64,000 nt of DNA. Origin: Saccharospirillum sp. (GTDB lineage: Bacteria; Pseudomonadota; Gammaproteobacteria; Pseudomonadales; Natronospirillaceae). The stretch spans positions 1,426,001 to 1,490,000 of the forward strand of contig JAGYIL010000001.1 of assembly GCA_018402545.1 (NCBI GenBank). The letters are read 5' to 3'. The notes under the pieces were generated by a model that worked only from the letters and a program-made list of their open reading frames with translations, was not told the origin of the DNA and made no database searches. The translations under genes and the position numbers were made by a program. Each line of letters starts with the position of its first letter. Position 1 is the stretch's first letter. Positions 25,646 to 35,027 of the stretch are shown here, piece after piece.

Positions 25646-26377
25646 GTGAACACCGATATGCATGGCAAAGTAGTCGCGATCACTGGCGCTGCATCGGGTA
25701 TTGGCCTTGCCTGTACCCGAACCCTGATCACCGCCGGTGCCGAGGTTGTACTCATTGATCGGTCTGCAACGGCTCTTGAGTCGGCTTGTGAAAGGCTGGG
25801 GCCTTCGGCCAAACCGTTGGTGATCGATCTGATGGACAACGCCAGTGTCGAAACAATGCTGGCAAAAATACTGGAACTGACCAGAGGACGTTTGGATGTG
25901 TTTCACGCCAATGCGGGTGCCTATGTTGGCGGTGTATTTGCCGAAGGGGACCCGGATGAATGGGATAGAGTGCTGAACCTGAACATCAATGCGGTGTTTC
26001 GCTCGGTGCATGCGGTTTTACCCCATCTGATCGCGCAGAAACGTGGGGACATTATGATAACCAGTTCCATTGCCGGTTTGGTACCGGTGGTCTGGGAACC
26101 GATATACACGGCCTCGAAGCATGCCATTCAGGCGTTTGTACATACGCTAAGACGGCAATTGATTCCGCATCAGGTTCGCGTGGGGGCGGTGGCGCCTGGG
26201 CCAGTTGTGACGGCTTTGCTCGATAGCTGGCCGCAGGCGAAACTGGACGAAGCACTGGCCAATGGCAGTTTGATGCAACCGGGCGAAGTCGCCGATGCGG
26301 TTCTGTATATGCTGAGCCGACCGGCTAACATAACCATTCGGGATCTCATAATTTTGCCAACCAGCGTTGAGCTTTAG
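25646..26377 (+). CDS. rbtD: Ribitol 2-dehydrogenase (short-chain dehydrogenase)
   Basis: The 243-residue SDR oxidises ribitol to D-ribulose with NAD+. Cofactor motif TGAASGIG (about 14-21), NAG motif in [10 protein letters not shown], catalytic Ser in [12 protein letters not shown] and YTASK are all present. The [10 protein letters not shown] and [12 protein letters not shown] blocks match, from memory, rhizobial RbtD closely, which is the main ground for the ribitol call. The start is GTG 25646 (AAGGGG upstream); an in-frame ATG at 25658 is possible. Its product would feed the kinase encoded next. Confidence 0.85.
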   Translation: MNTDMHGKVVAITGAASGIGLACTRTLITAGAEVVLIDRSATALESACERLGPSAKPLVIDLMDNASVETMLAKILELTRGRLDVFHANAGAYVGGVFAEGDPDEWDRVLNLNINAVFRSVHAVLPHLIAQKRGDIMITSSIAGLVPVVWEPIYTASKHAIQAFVHTLRRQLIPHQVRVGAVAPGPVVTALLDSWPQAKLDEALANGSLMQPGEVADAVLYMLSRPANITIRDLIILPTSVEL

Positions 26378-26382
26378 TAGGT

Positions 26383-28041
26383 GTGCCTGTGAACAAGGTT
26401 GAGAAACAGTACGTTGTGGGTGTCGATGTTGGAACTGGCAGTGCACGTGCGGGTGTCTTTGACTTGCTAGGGAACTTGATGGGAACCGCGAAACGGGAGA
26501 TCACGGTATTCAGCGACCGGAATGCCCGGTACGAGCAGTCTTCAGCAGAAATTTGGGCGTCGGTATGTCATGCAGTACGCAGCGCTGTTGAACAGTCGGG
26601 CATTGATGCCCGGTTGATCATTGGCCTGTCGTTTGATGCCACCTGTTCAATGGTGGTTATCGGGCCGGATGGTGAGGGGTTGCCGGTCGGTGAACATAAC
26701 CAGCCGAGTCGGGACGTCATCGTCTGGATGGATCAGCGCGCTACGGGCCAGGCGGAGCGCATCAACGACAGTGGCCATTCCGTGCTTGAGTATGTTGGCA
26801 GCCGCATATCACCTGAAATGCAGACGCCCAAGCTTCTATGGTTAAAGGAAAACCTGACCGAAACCTACAACCGGGCTTCTCATTTTTTCGATCTGACAGA
26901 CTTCCTTACCTGGAAGGCCAGCGGTTCTTTAGCCAGATCCGTTTGTACAACGGTTTGCAAGTGGACGTATCTCGCTCATGAGCAACGATGGGATGCATCC
27001 TACTTTGAACACATAGGGTTGGATGATCTGGCTGATCAGGGTTTCCGTCGCATCGGCATTGATGTGGTGGCGCCGGGGACGCCGCTCGGTGCCGGTCTGA
27101 CTGAAGAGGCGGCCGGGCAATTGAATTTGCCGGCGAGTATTGCTGTGGGTGCTGGCATGATAGATGCCCATGCCGGTGGCATTGGGACCGTTGGTGCCGC
27201 GAATGCCGATGGTAAGATAAACCCACTTGGCAGTCTGGCCTATGTGTTTGGCACCTCCGCCTGCACGCTGATGTCCTCGAAGAAAAAAATTACGGTGCCT
27301 GGTGTCTGGGGGCCTTATTACGCTGCAATGCTGTCGGATGTCTGGTTGAATGAAGCCGGGCAGTCAGCGGCGGGTGCGGCCATCGATCATCTGGTGACTC
27401 TGCACCCGGCCTATCCGGAGGTGCAGCAGCAGGCGGCAACGGGAGGGTTATCGCCGGTTGCCTGGTTGTCTTCCCGGGTGAAATCTCAGGTGGCTGAACT
27501 CAGTGACGCGGTTGATCTGGCTCGATCTCTCCACGTGGTACCGGAGTTTTTGGGCAACCGGGCACCCTTTGCGGACCCTGGAGCGCGCGGGTGCGTTGTA
27601 GGGCTGACGATGGATTCATCGATTGACAGCCTTATGGCACTGTATGTCGCGGGTCTCTGTGGACTGGCCTATGGGTTACGCCAGATCATCGATGCCCAGT
27701 CGGCGCAGGGTATTGTAACGGACCGGATCGTGATCAGTGGTGGCGCCGGACAGGACCCGCTGGTGCGCCAGATACTGGCCGATGCTACTCAACTCGATGT
27801 GTTGGCACCACAATGTGATGAACCTGTGCTGCTGGGCAGTGCCATACTGGCCGCATTGGCTGCCGGGGCCTACCCGACCTTGACCGATGCGATGCAGGCC
27901 ATGTCTGCGTTTGGCGAGCGGTATACGCCAGCCACCGGACAGACAGCTCAGTCGCATGCACACCGGTACAAAGCTTTTGCCCGGTTGCAGGCAGTGGCAA
28001 GAGAGTTGCGATTGCAAGACCAGGTTGCTGAGCGCGTGTAG
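26383..28041 (+). CDS. FGGY-family carbohydrate kinase, probable D-ribulokinase
   Basis: The 552-residue protein has both FGGY domains: the phosphate loop VVGVDVGTGSARAGVFD at the N-terminus, the sugar site IVWMDQRA, catalytic-base region GAGMIDAHAGG, and the ATP site VISGGAGQDPLVRQIL. It looks like the pentulose kinase subgroup that phosphorylates D-ribulose. With the dehydrogenase upstream this gives ribitol to D-ribulose to D-ribulose 5-phosphate, which enters the pentose phosphate pathway. The start is GTG at 26383 or 26389; both fit the weak AGGTG site. Confidence 0.87.
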   Translation: MPVNKVEKQYVVGVDVGTGSARAGVFDLLGNLMGTAKREITVFSDRNARYEQSSAEIWASVCHAVRSAVEQSGIDARLIIGLSFDATCSMVVIGPDGEGLPVGEHNQPSRDVIVWMDQRATGQAERINDSGHSVLEYVGSRISPEMQTPKLLWLKENLTETYNRASHFFDLTDFLTWKASGSLARSVCTTVCKWTYLAHEQRWDASYFEHIGLDDLADQGFRRIGIDVVAPGTPLGAGLTEEAAGQLNLPASIAVGAGMIDAHAGGIGTVGAANADGKINPLGSLAYVFGTSACTLMSSKKKITVPGVWGPYYAAMLSDVWLNEAGQSAAGAAIDHLVTLHPAYPEVQQQAATGGLSPVAWLSSRVKSQVAELSDAVDLARSLHVVPEFLGNRAPFADPGARGCVVGLTMDSSIDSLMALYVAGLCGLAYGLRQIIDAQSAQGIVTDRIVISGGAGQDPLVRQILADATQLDVLAPQCDEPVLLGSAILAALAAGAYPTLTDAMQAMSAFGERYTPATGQTAQSHAHRYKAFARLQAVARELRLQDQVAERV

Positions 28042-28085
28042 CGGGAATTTGAATTCAAGGCAGGGCTTTTTGCCAGAGTAGATCG

Positions 28086-29108
28086 TTAGTCTGTAATGGT
28101 GTGGTGAACTCCATCATCGAACAACCCGTTGACCACGATGCACTCTGGTTCTTTTTTATCCGATATCATTCTGTCGCACAGTAGTGAAAACGCCCGGTGT
28201 CCGACCTCTTTGGCATCGTGCCGGACGGTCGGGATGTTAACGTGGAAAATATCGGCATAGGGCAGTTTGTCGATGCCTGCGATGAGAATACCAGCGTCGT
28301 CCAGCCCAAGGTCGTTCAGTGCTTTTAAAGCCCCCAGAGTCATTAACTGGTTGAAGCCAACAATGGCATCAGGCTTGTTTCCCGATTGCAAATGATCAAG
28401 CGTTAACTGGTAGGCCGGCTCAAAGGTGTAGTCGCCAAAACAACACTGAATCACCGTGTCGCTGGAGGTGTTCCGGAACACCTCGGCAAACCCCCGGTAC
28501 CGTTCTTTGCTGATATTTGAAGCCTCTGGGCCCGACAATACCATGATATTGTCTGACTGCGACCGGACAATATACTCGCCGAGGATCTGACCGCTTCTGA
28601 AGTTATCCAGAACAACCTGGCTGAAAGGGCTGTCTTTAAACGTTCGGTCAACCAGTACGGTTGGAACATGGCTGGCATTAAGGCGTTTAATGTACCCGGG
28701 TGCGTAGCTGTCGTCGTCCGATATCGGGGATAGAATGATACCTGCTACATCGTAACTCAGCAGGGTTTGGATGGCGCGATCTTCCAAGTCTGCCTGACCG
28801 TCGGTATCGAACAACATGATTGAGAAGTTGTTCTCTTTGGCTTTGCGCGAAATGGCCTTGATCATCTCGCCGTAGAAAGGGTTGTCAATACTGGCGGTTA
28901 CGATCCCGATGATGTGGCTGGTTTGTTGCTTCAAGCTCTGGGCGAAGGCATTGGGAACGTAGTTCAGCTCTTCAGCGACGGCCAGAATTTTCTTTAAGGT
29001 ATCCGGCTTCACTTTCTCAGGTTTGCTCAGAGCGCGGGAAACCGTGATATTGGTCATGTTGACCCGTTTTGCGATGTCACTAATGGTAACGCGGTTTTTT
29101 TTGGCCAT
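28086..29108 (-). CDS. LacI-family repressor of the ribitol operon
   Basis: The 340-residue protein has an N-terminal LacI helix-turn-helix (VTISDIAKRVNMTNITVSRALS, 8-29) with hinge YVPNAFAQSL, and a periplasmic-binding-protein-like effector domain (IIGIVTASIDNPFYGEMI; AGIDKLPYADI). It is convergent with the kinase gene (44 bp between stops). The operators at 21997 and 22051 have the expected even palindromic form. Release by ribitol or ribulose is inferred. Confidence 0.92.
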   Translation of the reverse strand: MAKKNRVTISDIAKRVNMTNITVSRALSKPEKVKPDTLKKILAVAEELNYVPNAFAQSLKQQTSHIIGIVTASIDNPFYGEMIKAISRKAKENNFSIMLFDTDGQADLEDRAIQTLLSYDVAGIILSPISDDDSYAPGYIKRLNASHVPTVLVDRTFKDSPFSQVVLDNFRSGQILGEYIVRSQSDNIMVLSGPEASNISKERYRGFAEVFRNTSSDTVIQCCFGDYTFEPAYQLTLDHLQSGNKPDAIVGFNQLMTLGALKALNDLGLDDAGILIAGIDKLPYADIFHVNIPTVRHDAKEVGHRAFSLLCDRMISDKKEPECIVVNGLFDDGVHHTITD

Positions 29109-29266
29109 GGTGAAGTCAGTGAGCCCCGAACGCTATGGTAGTTTGCCTGAATGAACGGTCACAGCGGATGATAACGTCAACATCCCGAGCAATGGAAGCT
29201 TGGTCAAAGCCTGACCCCGTTATTCAGGGCCAGGGCTTGTACATGACTAGACGATAAAAACAGAAA

Positions 29267-29734
29267 TCACATCTGAGACTGGAGGTAATTCGGCAGGCCG
29301 ATCATTTTGATCAGGCGCAGTTGCTGTTCCAGGTAGTAGGCGTGGTCCATCTCGGTGTCGTCGAGCAGCGGTTCCAGCATATCCCGGGTGCCGTAGTCCT
29401 GTTCTTTTTCGCACAGGGCGATGGTGTCCTTGAGCATTTTTTGCACGGCGTATTCGATGTCCAGATCGCTTTGCAACATAGAAGGCACGTCGGAACCGAT
29501 GTTGATTGGCTCGCGGTCTTTCATGTTGGGCGTGCCTTCCAGAAACAGAATACGTTCAATCAGTTTGGTGGCGTGGCCTTTTTCGTCGTCAAACTCGTGG
29601 CTGATGCGTTCGTAGAGTTTGTTCAGGCCCCAGTCGCGGTACATTTCTGAATGCAGAAAATACTGATCCATCGCCGAGAGTTCGTTGGCGAGCAGGGCAT
29701 TCAGAGCCTTGATGATGGTTGGATTGCCTTTCAT
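29267..29734 (-). CDS. bfr: Bacterioferritin subunit, ferroxidase type without haem ligand
   Basis: The 155-residue protein has the bacterioferritin fold and length. Ferroxidase ligands E18, E51, H54, E94 and the pair E128/H131 (E127/H130 in E. coli numbering) are present. The haem-ligating Met52 is Lys, so this subunit should oxidise and store iron but not bind haem between like subunits. The second bacterioferritin gene ends 2 bp before this gene starts and has the opposite set of residues. The two should form a mixed 24-mer, as in Neisseria and Magnetospirillum. Confidence 0.93.
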   Translation of the reverse strand: MKGNPTIIKALNALLANELSAMDQYFLHSEMYRDWGLNKLYERISHEFDDEKGHATKLIERILFLEGTPNMKDREPINIGSDVPSMLQSDLDIEYAVQKMLKDTIALCEKEQDYGTRDMLEPLLDDTEMDHAYYLEQQLRLIKMIGLPNYLQSQM

Positions 29735-29736
29735 GG

Positions 29737-30213
29737 TCAGTCCTCATCCGACAGGTTGGCTTGAAGGTAGTTCGGTAGCGTCACGTTGGCGATCTGGTAG
29801 TGCTGGGTTTCGAGCCAGTCGAGGTAATCTTCCTCGTATTCCAGCAATTCGACCAGCATGTCGCGGCTGACGTAATCCTGCTGCGTTTCGCACAGGGCGA
29901 TGGTGTCTTTGAGCTGGCTGATCTGTTCCAGCTGGAAATCGGCATCCAGCTTCAGCATCTCTTCAGTGTGCTCACCGACCATCAGCCGGTTCAGCTTTTG
30001 CAGGTTGGGCAGGCCTTCCAGAAACAGAATGCGCTCGATCAGCTCATCGGCCTGTTTCATATCCTTGATGGATTTCTTGTAGCTGTGCTCGTTCAGCCGC
30101 TCCAGCCCCCAGTTGCGGTACATCCGCGCGTGAAGAAAGTAACGGTTGATGGACGTCAGTTCGGTGGTCAGCACCTTGTTCAGTGCGTCGATCACCTGGC
30201 GGTCACCCTGCAT
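29737..30213 (-). CDS. bfr: Bacterioferritin subunit, haem type without ferroxidase centre
   Basis: The start is ATG 30211-30213 (MQGDRQVIDALNKVL), aligning with other bacterioferritins; an ATG nine codons upstream is less likely. The 158-residue protein keeps the haem ligand M52 and E18 and E127, but E51 is Asp, H54 is Gln, E94 is Gln and H130 is Tyr, so it has no working di-iron centre. It is the first gene of the pair; haem in this subunit probably passes electrons to release iron. Confidence 0.93.
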   Translation of the reverse strand: MQGDRQVIDALNKVLTTELTSINRYFLHARMYRNWGLERLNEHSYKKSIKDMKQADELIERILFLEGLPNLQKLNRLMVGEHTEEMLKLDADFQLEQISQLKDTIALCETQQDYVSRDMLVELLEYEEDYLDWLETQHYQIANVTLPNYLQANLSDED

Positions 30214-30290
30214 TGGTAAACTCCTGAAACGCTGTATCAAAATAGGTGCCAGGGAGTATAGCTGACTGACCGGTGATGTGGGAAAAAACG

Positions 30291-30938
30291 CTACTGGCTC
30301 GGGTCGATCCGGTTCTGAATGGAGTTGTTGTTGCGGTACCAGCCGGCAATACTGAACCGTGTGCGTTCGGCCGCCAGAACTTCGTGCGGGAACTCTTCGC
30401 TCAGGAAGATGACCATGCTGCCCAGGGTTGGCAGTAAGCGGCTGATGAGCTGGTTTTGCTCATTGTAGAGCAACAGCTCACCGCCCTGGTTGTCTTGCCA
30501 GTCCGGGTTCAGGTAGGTCACCGTCGTCAGCACCCTGTTGGTGCGGCCACGAAAGGCATCTACGTGTTTGCGATAGAAGGCGCCTGTGTCATAGCGGGCA
30601 TAGTGGCATTCATAGTCCCACAGGCCGAGCATCAGGCGTTTGTTGAGTTCGAGTCGCAATTCGTCGGCTGCCGCCAGATACTGGCGCTGAGCGGGCGTTT
30701 CCCCGGTTAGCCAATGGGTGCTGTCGCGACGAACCAGATCGTTGGTGTGGTTGTCCTGCTTGCGGCCTATGCCGGCCTGGTCCCACTGGTCGGGCTGGTG
30801 CTGGTGGATGTCCTGCAACAGGTCCAGGGCCAGCCGGTCGCTGATCCCATTGGGCAGGTGCACCCAGCCGTGCTGGCGCAAGCCATCGGCAATGAGGTCG
30901 TAATCCCACAGGGGGGTCAGCAAGGCGGTTGTGTTCAA
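30291..30938 (-). CDS. 2OG-Fe(II) oxygenase, prolyl-4-hydroxylase/SM-20-like
   Basis: The 215-residue protein shows the double-stranded beta-helix metal triad: HVD in FYRKHVDAF, the distal His in EEFPHEV, and the 2-oxoglutarate Arg in RTRFSIAGWYR. GGELLLYNEQ between them fits the P4Hc family. Iron and 2-oxoglutarate dependent hydroxylation of a protein or small molecule is expected; the substrate is unknown. It is a single gene, on the same strand as the bacterioferritin pair but with its own 5' region. Confidence 0.88.
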   Translation of the reverse strand: MNTTALLTPLWDYDLIADGLRQHGWVHLPNGISDRLALDLLQDIHQHQPDQWDQAGIGRKQDNHTNDLVRRDSTHWLTGETPAQRQYLAAADELRLELNKRLMLGLWDYECHYARYDTGAFYRKHVDAFRGRTNRVLTTVTYLNPDWQDNQGGELLLYNEQNQLISRLLPTLGSMVIFLSEEFPHEVLAAERTRFSIAGWYRNNNSIQNRIDPSQ

Positions 30939-31011
30939 GGCCGGGCATCCAAAAAGGGTGCGCTATAGTACGAAAACTGACCGCCGGGTAAAGCGTTTTT
31001 ACGCTGTTTTT

Positions 31012-32844
31012 CTAAGCCGCCGTTTCTTCCCTGAACAACGCCTCAATCTGCTGCTCATACTGCCTGGCAATGGTGCTGCGCCGCACCTTCATGGTGGCGG
31101 TTACTTCGCCGTCGTCGTGGTCGAGCTCCTTGGTCAGCAGAGTGAAGCGTTTGATCTGCTCAACCGGGGCCAACTGGGCGTTGCCCTTGTCGACTTCAGC
31201 TTGAATCAGGGCTCTTACCTGGTCGTTTTCGGCCAGGGATTTGAACGTGGTGTAGGCCAGGTTTTGGCGTTCTGCCCAGGTGGTGACGGTGTCGTAGTCG
31301 ACCTGAATCAGCGCGACCAGGTATTTGCGCTGGTCGCCAATAACGATGCATTCCTTGATGAACGGGCTGGCCTTCATGGTGTTTTCAATCACGCTCGGCG
31401 AGAGGTTCTTGCCGGCGGCGTTAATGATGATGTCTTTCTTTCGGTCGACAATGGTCAGGGTACCATCGGGGTGTTCTTCGACGACGTCGCCGGTGTGCAG
31501 CCAACCGTCTTGCAGCGTCTCGGCCGTGGCTTTGTCGTTTTTGTAATAGCCCTTGAAGATGATGGGGCCGCGCAGCAGCAGTTCGCCGTCTTCACCTACG
31601 CGGGATTCCACACCGGTGATGGCGCGGCCGATGCGGCCCTGGCAGTTCAGGTCCATCGGTTGCAGGGTGGCGGCGCCGGTGGTTTCGGTCATGCCGTAGA
31701 TTTCGATCAGCGGCAAGCCCATGCCGCGGAACATGGCCAGCAGGTCGGGTGAAATCGGTGCTGCGGCGGTCATGGCGATGTTGCAGCGGGCCAGGCCCAG
31801 GTAGCTGAGCAGCGGGGCGTATAAAAAGGGACGGTACAGGGCGTAGCTCAGTTTTTCTTTACCCGTCCATTGCGATCTGGGTTTGGCACCGCGTAGTTGG
31901 GCGGATTTCAGTGCCTTATGCAGCAGCCAACGGCGCATTGGGCCGGTGCGGTCGCCGAGTACAGTCAGTTCAGATTGCATTTTCTCCCAGATTCGGGGCA
32001 CACCGAAGAACATCTGGGGGGATATCTCCTGCAAGTCGGTACGGATGGTGCGCAGGCTTTCGCCAAAGTTCACCACCATGCGGCGGGCCATGGCGTTCAT
32101 CGTCGAAAACGCCTGTTCGGCCACATGGCACAGCGGCAGGTAAGACAGAATGTTCTGGTGGGTCTGGGAGGGCACGGCATCCCACAGCAAGGCCATTTGC
32201 GACCAGATATTCCGGAACGAAATCATCGCGGCCTTGGGCAGGCCTGTGGAACCAGAAGTGAACACGATCAGGGCGGTGTCGTCTGGCTCCTGTTGCGCCA
32301 GCCGGTCTTTGACGGACTCTGGCGACTGTTTAAGCTGGGTCTTGCCGCGCTCAATCAGGGCGTCCAGCGTCATCCACAGGCTGGTGTCATAGCCATAAAG
32401 GCCTTTGGCATCGAAGACGACGATGTGCTCCAGCAGGGGCAGCTTGTCGCGAATCTCCAGCACCTTGTCGACCTGTTCCTGGTCTTCGCAAAACACCACC
32501 TTGCAGTCGGCACTGCTGAGCAAGTGGACGACTTCGTTGGCCGGGCTGGTCGGGTAGATGCCGCAGCAAACGGCGGCGGCACTGTTGATGCCCAATTGCG
32601 CGACAATCCACTCCTGGCGGTTTTCGGAAATAATGCCAACGTGGTCGCTGTGTTGAATGCCAAGGTCGATCAGCCCGGCGGCGATGGCGTGGGTCTGGTC
32701 CCGGTATTGGCGCCAGGTGGTTTCCTGCCAGATGCCCATGTCTTTCTGGCGCATGGCGACCTCATCGGGCACGGTTTGGGCGTGGCGCTCCAGCAGTTGG
32801 GTGAGGCTGATGTAGCCCTGTTCATGAAACGAACGTTCAGACAT
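31012..32844 (-). CDS. AMP-forming long-chain acyl-CoA synthetase
   Basis: The 610-residue protein carries the ANL adenylation motifs: P-loop IVFTSGSTGLPKAAM, core EIYGMTETTGAATL, hinge region LHTGDVVEEHPDGTLTIVDR and KKDIIINAAGKNLSPS with the catalytic Lys region. The layout is that of the FAA1/long-chain subgroup. It is the last gene of the Liv-type transporter cluster, which suggests it activates the imported carboxylic acid (aromatic, fatty or branched) to a CoA thioester. The exact substrate is not visible. Confidence 0.9.
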   Translation of the reverse strand: MSERSFHEQGYISLTQLLERHAQTVPDEVAMRQKDMGIWQETTWRQYRDQTHAIAAGLIDLGIQHSDHVGIISENRQEWIVAQLGINSAAAVCCGIYPTSPANEVVHLLSSADCKVVFCEDQEQVDKVLEIRDKLPLLEHIVVFDAKGLYGYDTSLWMTLDALIERGKTQLKQSPESVKDRLAQQEPDDTALIVFTSGSTGLPKAAMISFRNIWSQMALLWDAVPSQTHQNILSYLPLCHVAEQAFSTMNAMARRMVVNFGESLRTIRTDLQEISPQMFFGVPRIWEKMQSELTVLGDRTGPMRRWLLHKALKSAQLRGAKPRSQWTGKEKLSYALYRPFLYAPLLSYLGLARCNIAMTAAAPISPDLLAMFRGMGLPLIEIYGMTETTGAATLQPMDLNCQGRIGRAITGVESRVGEDGELLLRGPIIFKGYYKNDKATAETLQDGWLHTGDVVEEHPDGTLTIVDRKKDIIINAAGKNLSPSVIENTMKASPFIKECIVIGDQRKYLVALIQVDYDTVTTWAERQNLAYTTFKSLAENDQVRALIQAEVDKGNAQLAPVEQIKRFTLLTKELDHDDGEVTATMKVRRSTIARQYEQQIEALFREETAA

Positions 32845-32858
32845 CTCGGCGGCGCTCC

Positions 32859-33650
32859 TCAGTTGAGCCAGCGCTTGCGGCGCTTGTAGTGCTTGATGTT
32901 TCGAAACGACTTTTTATCGTCCTGCTCGCCAACACCCAGGTAGAAGGTTTGGATGTCGGGGTTTTCGCGCAACTGCTCCACCGGCCCTTCGAGTACGACT
33001 TTGCCGTTTTCCAGAATGAAACCCCGGTGGGCAATGCGGAAGGCGGCGCTGGCGTTCTGTTCGACCAGCAGAATGCTGGCACCCTGTTCCTGGTTAACGC
33101 GGGCGATGTTGTCGAAAATTTCATCGACCATGCGTGGCGCCAAACCGAGTGAGGGTTCGTCCAGTAAAATGAGACGCGGCTGTCCGATCAGCGCGCGGCC
33201 GATAGCCAGCATTTGCTGCTCGCCGCCGGATAGCAAGCCAGCCGTCTGGTGAGCCCGCTCCTTGAGTTTCGGGAAAAACGCGTATACGGCGTCGTAATCC
33301 GGTTTTTCCTTGCGGCCGGTTAACGCGTATGAGGCCGCGATGAGGTTATCTTCCACCGTCATTTCGGCAAAAATGCGGCGGCCTTCACGAACGTGAATCA
33401 GGCCGGCGCGGGCCAGTTCATGTGGCGCAACGCGGTTGATCGGACTGTCGTTAAACAGGATCTGGCCGGCGTCGATTGAACCGTTTTCCAGCGGTAGCAG
33501 GCCGGAAGCGGCCTTGAGTACCGTGGTTTTTCCGGCGCCGTTGGCACCCAGCAAGGCGACGACTTCGCCCGGTTCGACCGACAAGGTCAGGCCCTTCAGC
33601 ACCTGAATGGCGTGGTGGTAGGCCACTTCAATGTTTTCAATGCTTAGCAT
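32859..33650 (-). CDS. livF: Liv-type ABC transporter ATPase (LivF-like)
   Basis: This 263-residue ATPase has Walker A GANGAGKTT, signature LSGGEQQML, Walker B LILLDEPSLGLAP and the LivF-type long C-terminal end, which is extended by about 25 basic residues here. It ends 14 bp before the acyl-CoA synthetase start. Confidence 0.92.
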   Translation of the reverse strand: MLSIENIEVAYHHAIQVLKGLTLSVEPGEVVALLGANGAGKTTVLKAASGLLPLENGSIDAGQILFNDSPINRVAPHELARAGLIHVREGRRIFAEMTVEDNLIAASYALTGRKEKPDYDAVYAFFPKLKERAHQTAGLLSGGEQQMLAIGRALIGQPRLILLDEPSLGLAPRMVDEIFDNIARVNQEQGASILLVEQNASAAFRIAHRGFILENGKVVLEGPVEQLRENPDIQTFYLGVGEQDDKKSFRNIKHYKRRKRWLN

Positions 33651-33737
33651 GTGTCTATCCGGATTCGGAAACAGGGTCGACCCGGGTTGTCCCGGGCCGC
33701 CGTGGGGTGTCAGCTCACATTAAAAAGCTGCGCTCGT

Positions 33738-34934
33738 TCAGACCTGAATCCAGTCCGAAACCGGGTTGTACAACCGGCTTTCAGCGTCGTAACGGTACAC
33801 CCGGCCCTGGCCGATTTTGTTATTGACCACGTTAACCGGCTCGCCGAAGAAACCGCCGCTGTCCCAGTTGCGAATAGCGCCGAGTTCGGCCATCAGGTTA
33901 TCGGGCGTGACTTCTTTATCGGCTTCGATCACGCGTTCCATGCACAACTTCCACAATTCCAGGCACAACCGGCCTTCCAGTTCCCAGGCGGTCACGTAGC
34001 CAGAGAAACCCGGATTAACGGAGCGCTTGAACTCGCCCAGTTCGCGGTAAAACGGCGCATCTTCCTGATCGTAGAAGTAGCGGTAGGGCATAACGCCCTG
34101 GTAGCCATCGAGAAAGGGGCCTGCCTGCTCGGTTACCCGGTCGGCGATGATTTTTTCCATGCCCCAGAAGGTGCCCATAAATTGAGTGGTTAACCCGAAC
34201 GCCCGCGCACCGCCGATCAGCTGCGGCCAAACGCCGGTCACATAGCCCTGCAAAATGGTGTACTCGGGGTTGGCCTGGGCCAGCTTGGTTACGTGGTTTT
34301 CAATGTCGGCGCCTTCGGCGCGGGTGACTTCTTCGAGCACCACCTCAATGCCGAGTTCTTCCGCTACACGACGGCCATGTTCGATGGGGTCGCGCCCGAA
34401 CTCGGTATCGGAATACACGAAGGCAACGGTTTTACCGCCCTTGTCGGCGATGTCACGCAGCAGAATTTCGAACTGGTCTTCGTAGGTGGGGCCAGCCATG
34501 AACTGGTAGGGCCGGTTGGCCGGGTCAGACAAGGCCGAGGCGAATGAGGTGGAGCCCATCATCACCGCATTGTCACCGGTCAGAGTGGGGCCGACGAGTT
34601 CCATGAAGCCGGTGGAGTCACCGTAGTAAAAGTGCAGATCACCCCCAGCCTGGGCTCGCTGGAAGTTGGCCAGAGCGTTGCGCGGAATGTAGCCGGAATC
34701 TTCAACTTCAATTCGAATCGGCCGGCCGCCAATGCCACCATTGTCGTTAACCTGCTGCTCGAATTCGCTAAACGCCGGAGCAACCAGTTGCCCGGCGGTC
34801 GCAAACGGGCCCGTCATTGGCAGGGAAGCCGCCACGCGCCAGTGCGGGCTTTCGGCGCGCACGATGGAAGGAGCCATACTGGCCGCAGTGAGCGCAGCGC
34901 CGGTTTTTAATAAGGTTCTTCGATTCAGGGCCAT
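33738..34934 (-). CDS. Liv-type ABC transporter substrate-binding protein, Tat-type signal
   Basis: The 398-residue protein has a Peripla_BP_6 fold (SLPMTGPFATAGQLVAPAF; FVYSDTEFGRDPIEHGRRVAEELG). The signal peptide contains NRRTLLKTGAALTAASMA, with a twin-arginine motif, so it is probably exported folded by Tat. That is uncommon but known for this family. The ligand is unknown; the cluster's acyl-CoA synthetase points to a carboxylic acid rather than an amino acid. Confidence 0.9.
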   Translation of the reverse strand: MALNRRTLLKTGAALTAASMAPSIVRAESPHWRVAASLPMTGPFATAGQLVAPAFSEFEQQVNDNGGIGGRPIRIEVEDSGYIPRNALANFQRAQAGGDLHFYYGDSTGFMELVGPTLTGDNAVMMGSTSFASALSDPANRPYQFMAGPTYEDQFEILLRDIADKGGKTVAFVYSDTEFGRDPIEHGRRVAEELGIEVVLEEVTRAEGADIENHVTKLAQANPEYTILQGYVTGVWPQLIGGARAFGLTTQFMGTFWGMEKIIADRVTEQAGPFLDGYQGVMPYRYFYDQEDAPFYRELGEFKRSVNPGFSGYVTAWELEGRLCLELWKLCMERVIEADKEVTPDNLMAELGAIRNWDSGGFFGEPVNVVNNKIGQGRVYRYDAESRLYNPVSDWIQV

Positions 34935-35027
34935 GATAGCCTCCTTTTTTAGAGTTATGAGCTTCGAGCTTCGAGTAGCGAGGTTTAAGCTAACAGCTCG
35001 TAGCTCATAGCTCGCAGCTTTCTCTTC

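Noticed and set aside
31897-32889. Long antisense frame over the acyl-CoA synthetase
   Set aside because: It is a shadow frame; the minus-strand gene has all adenylation motifs.
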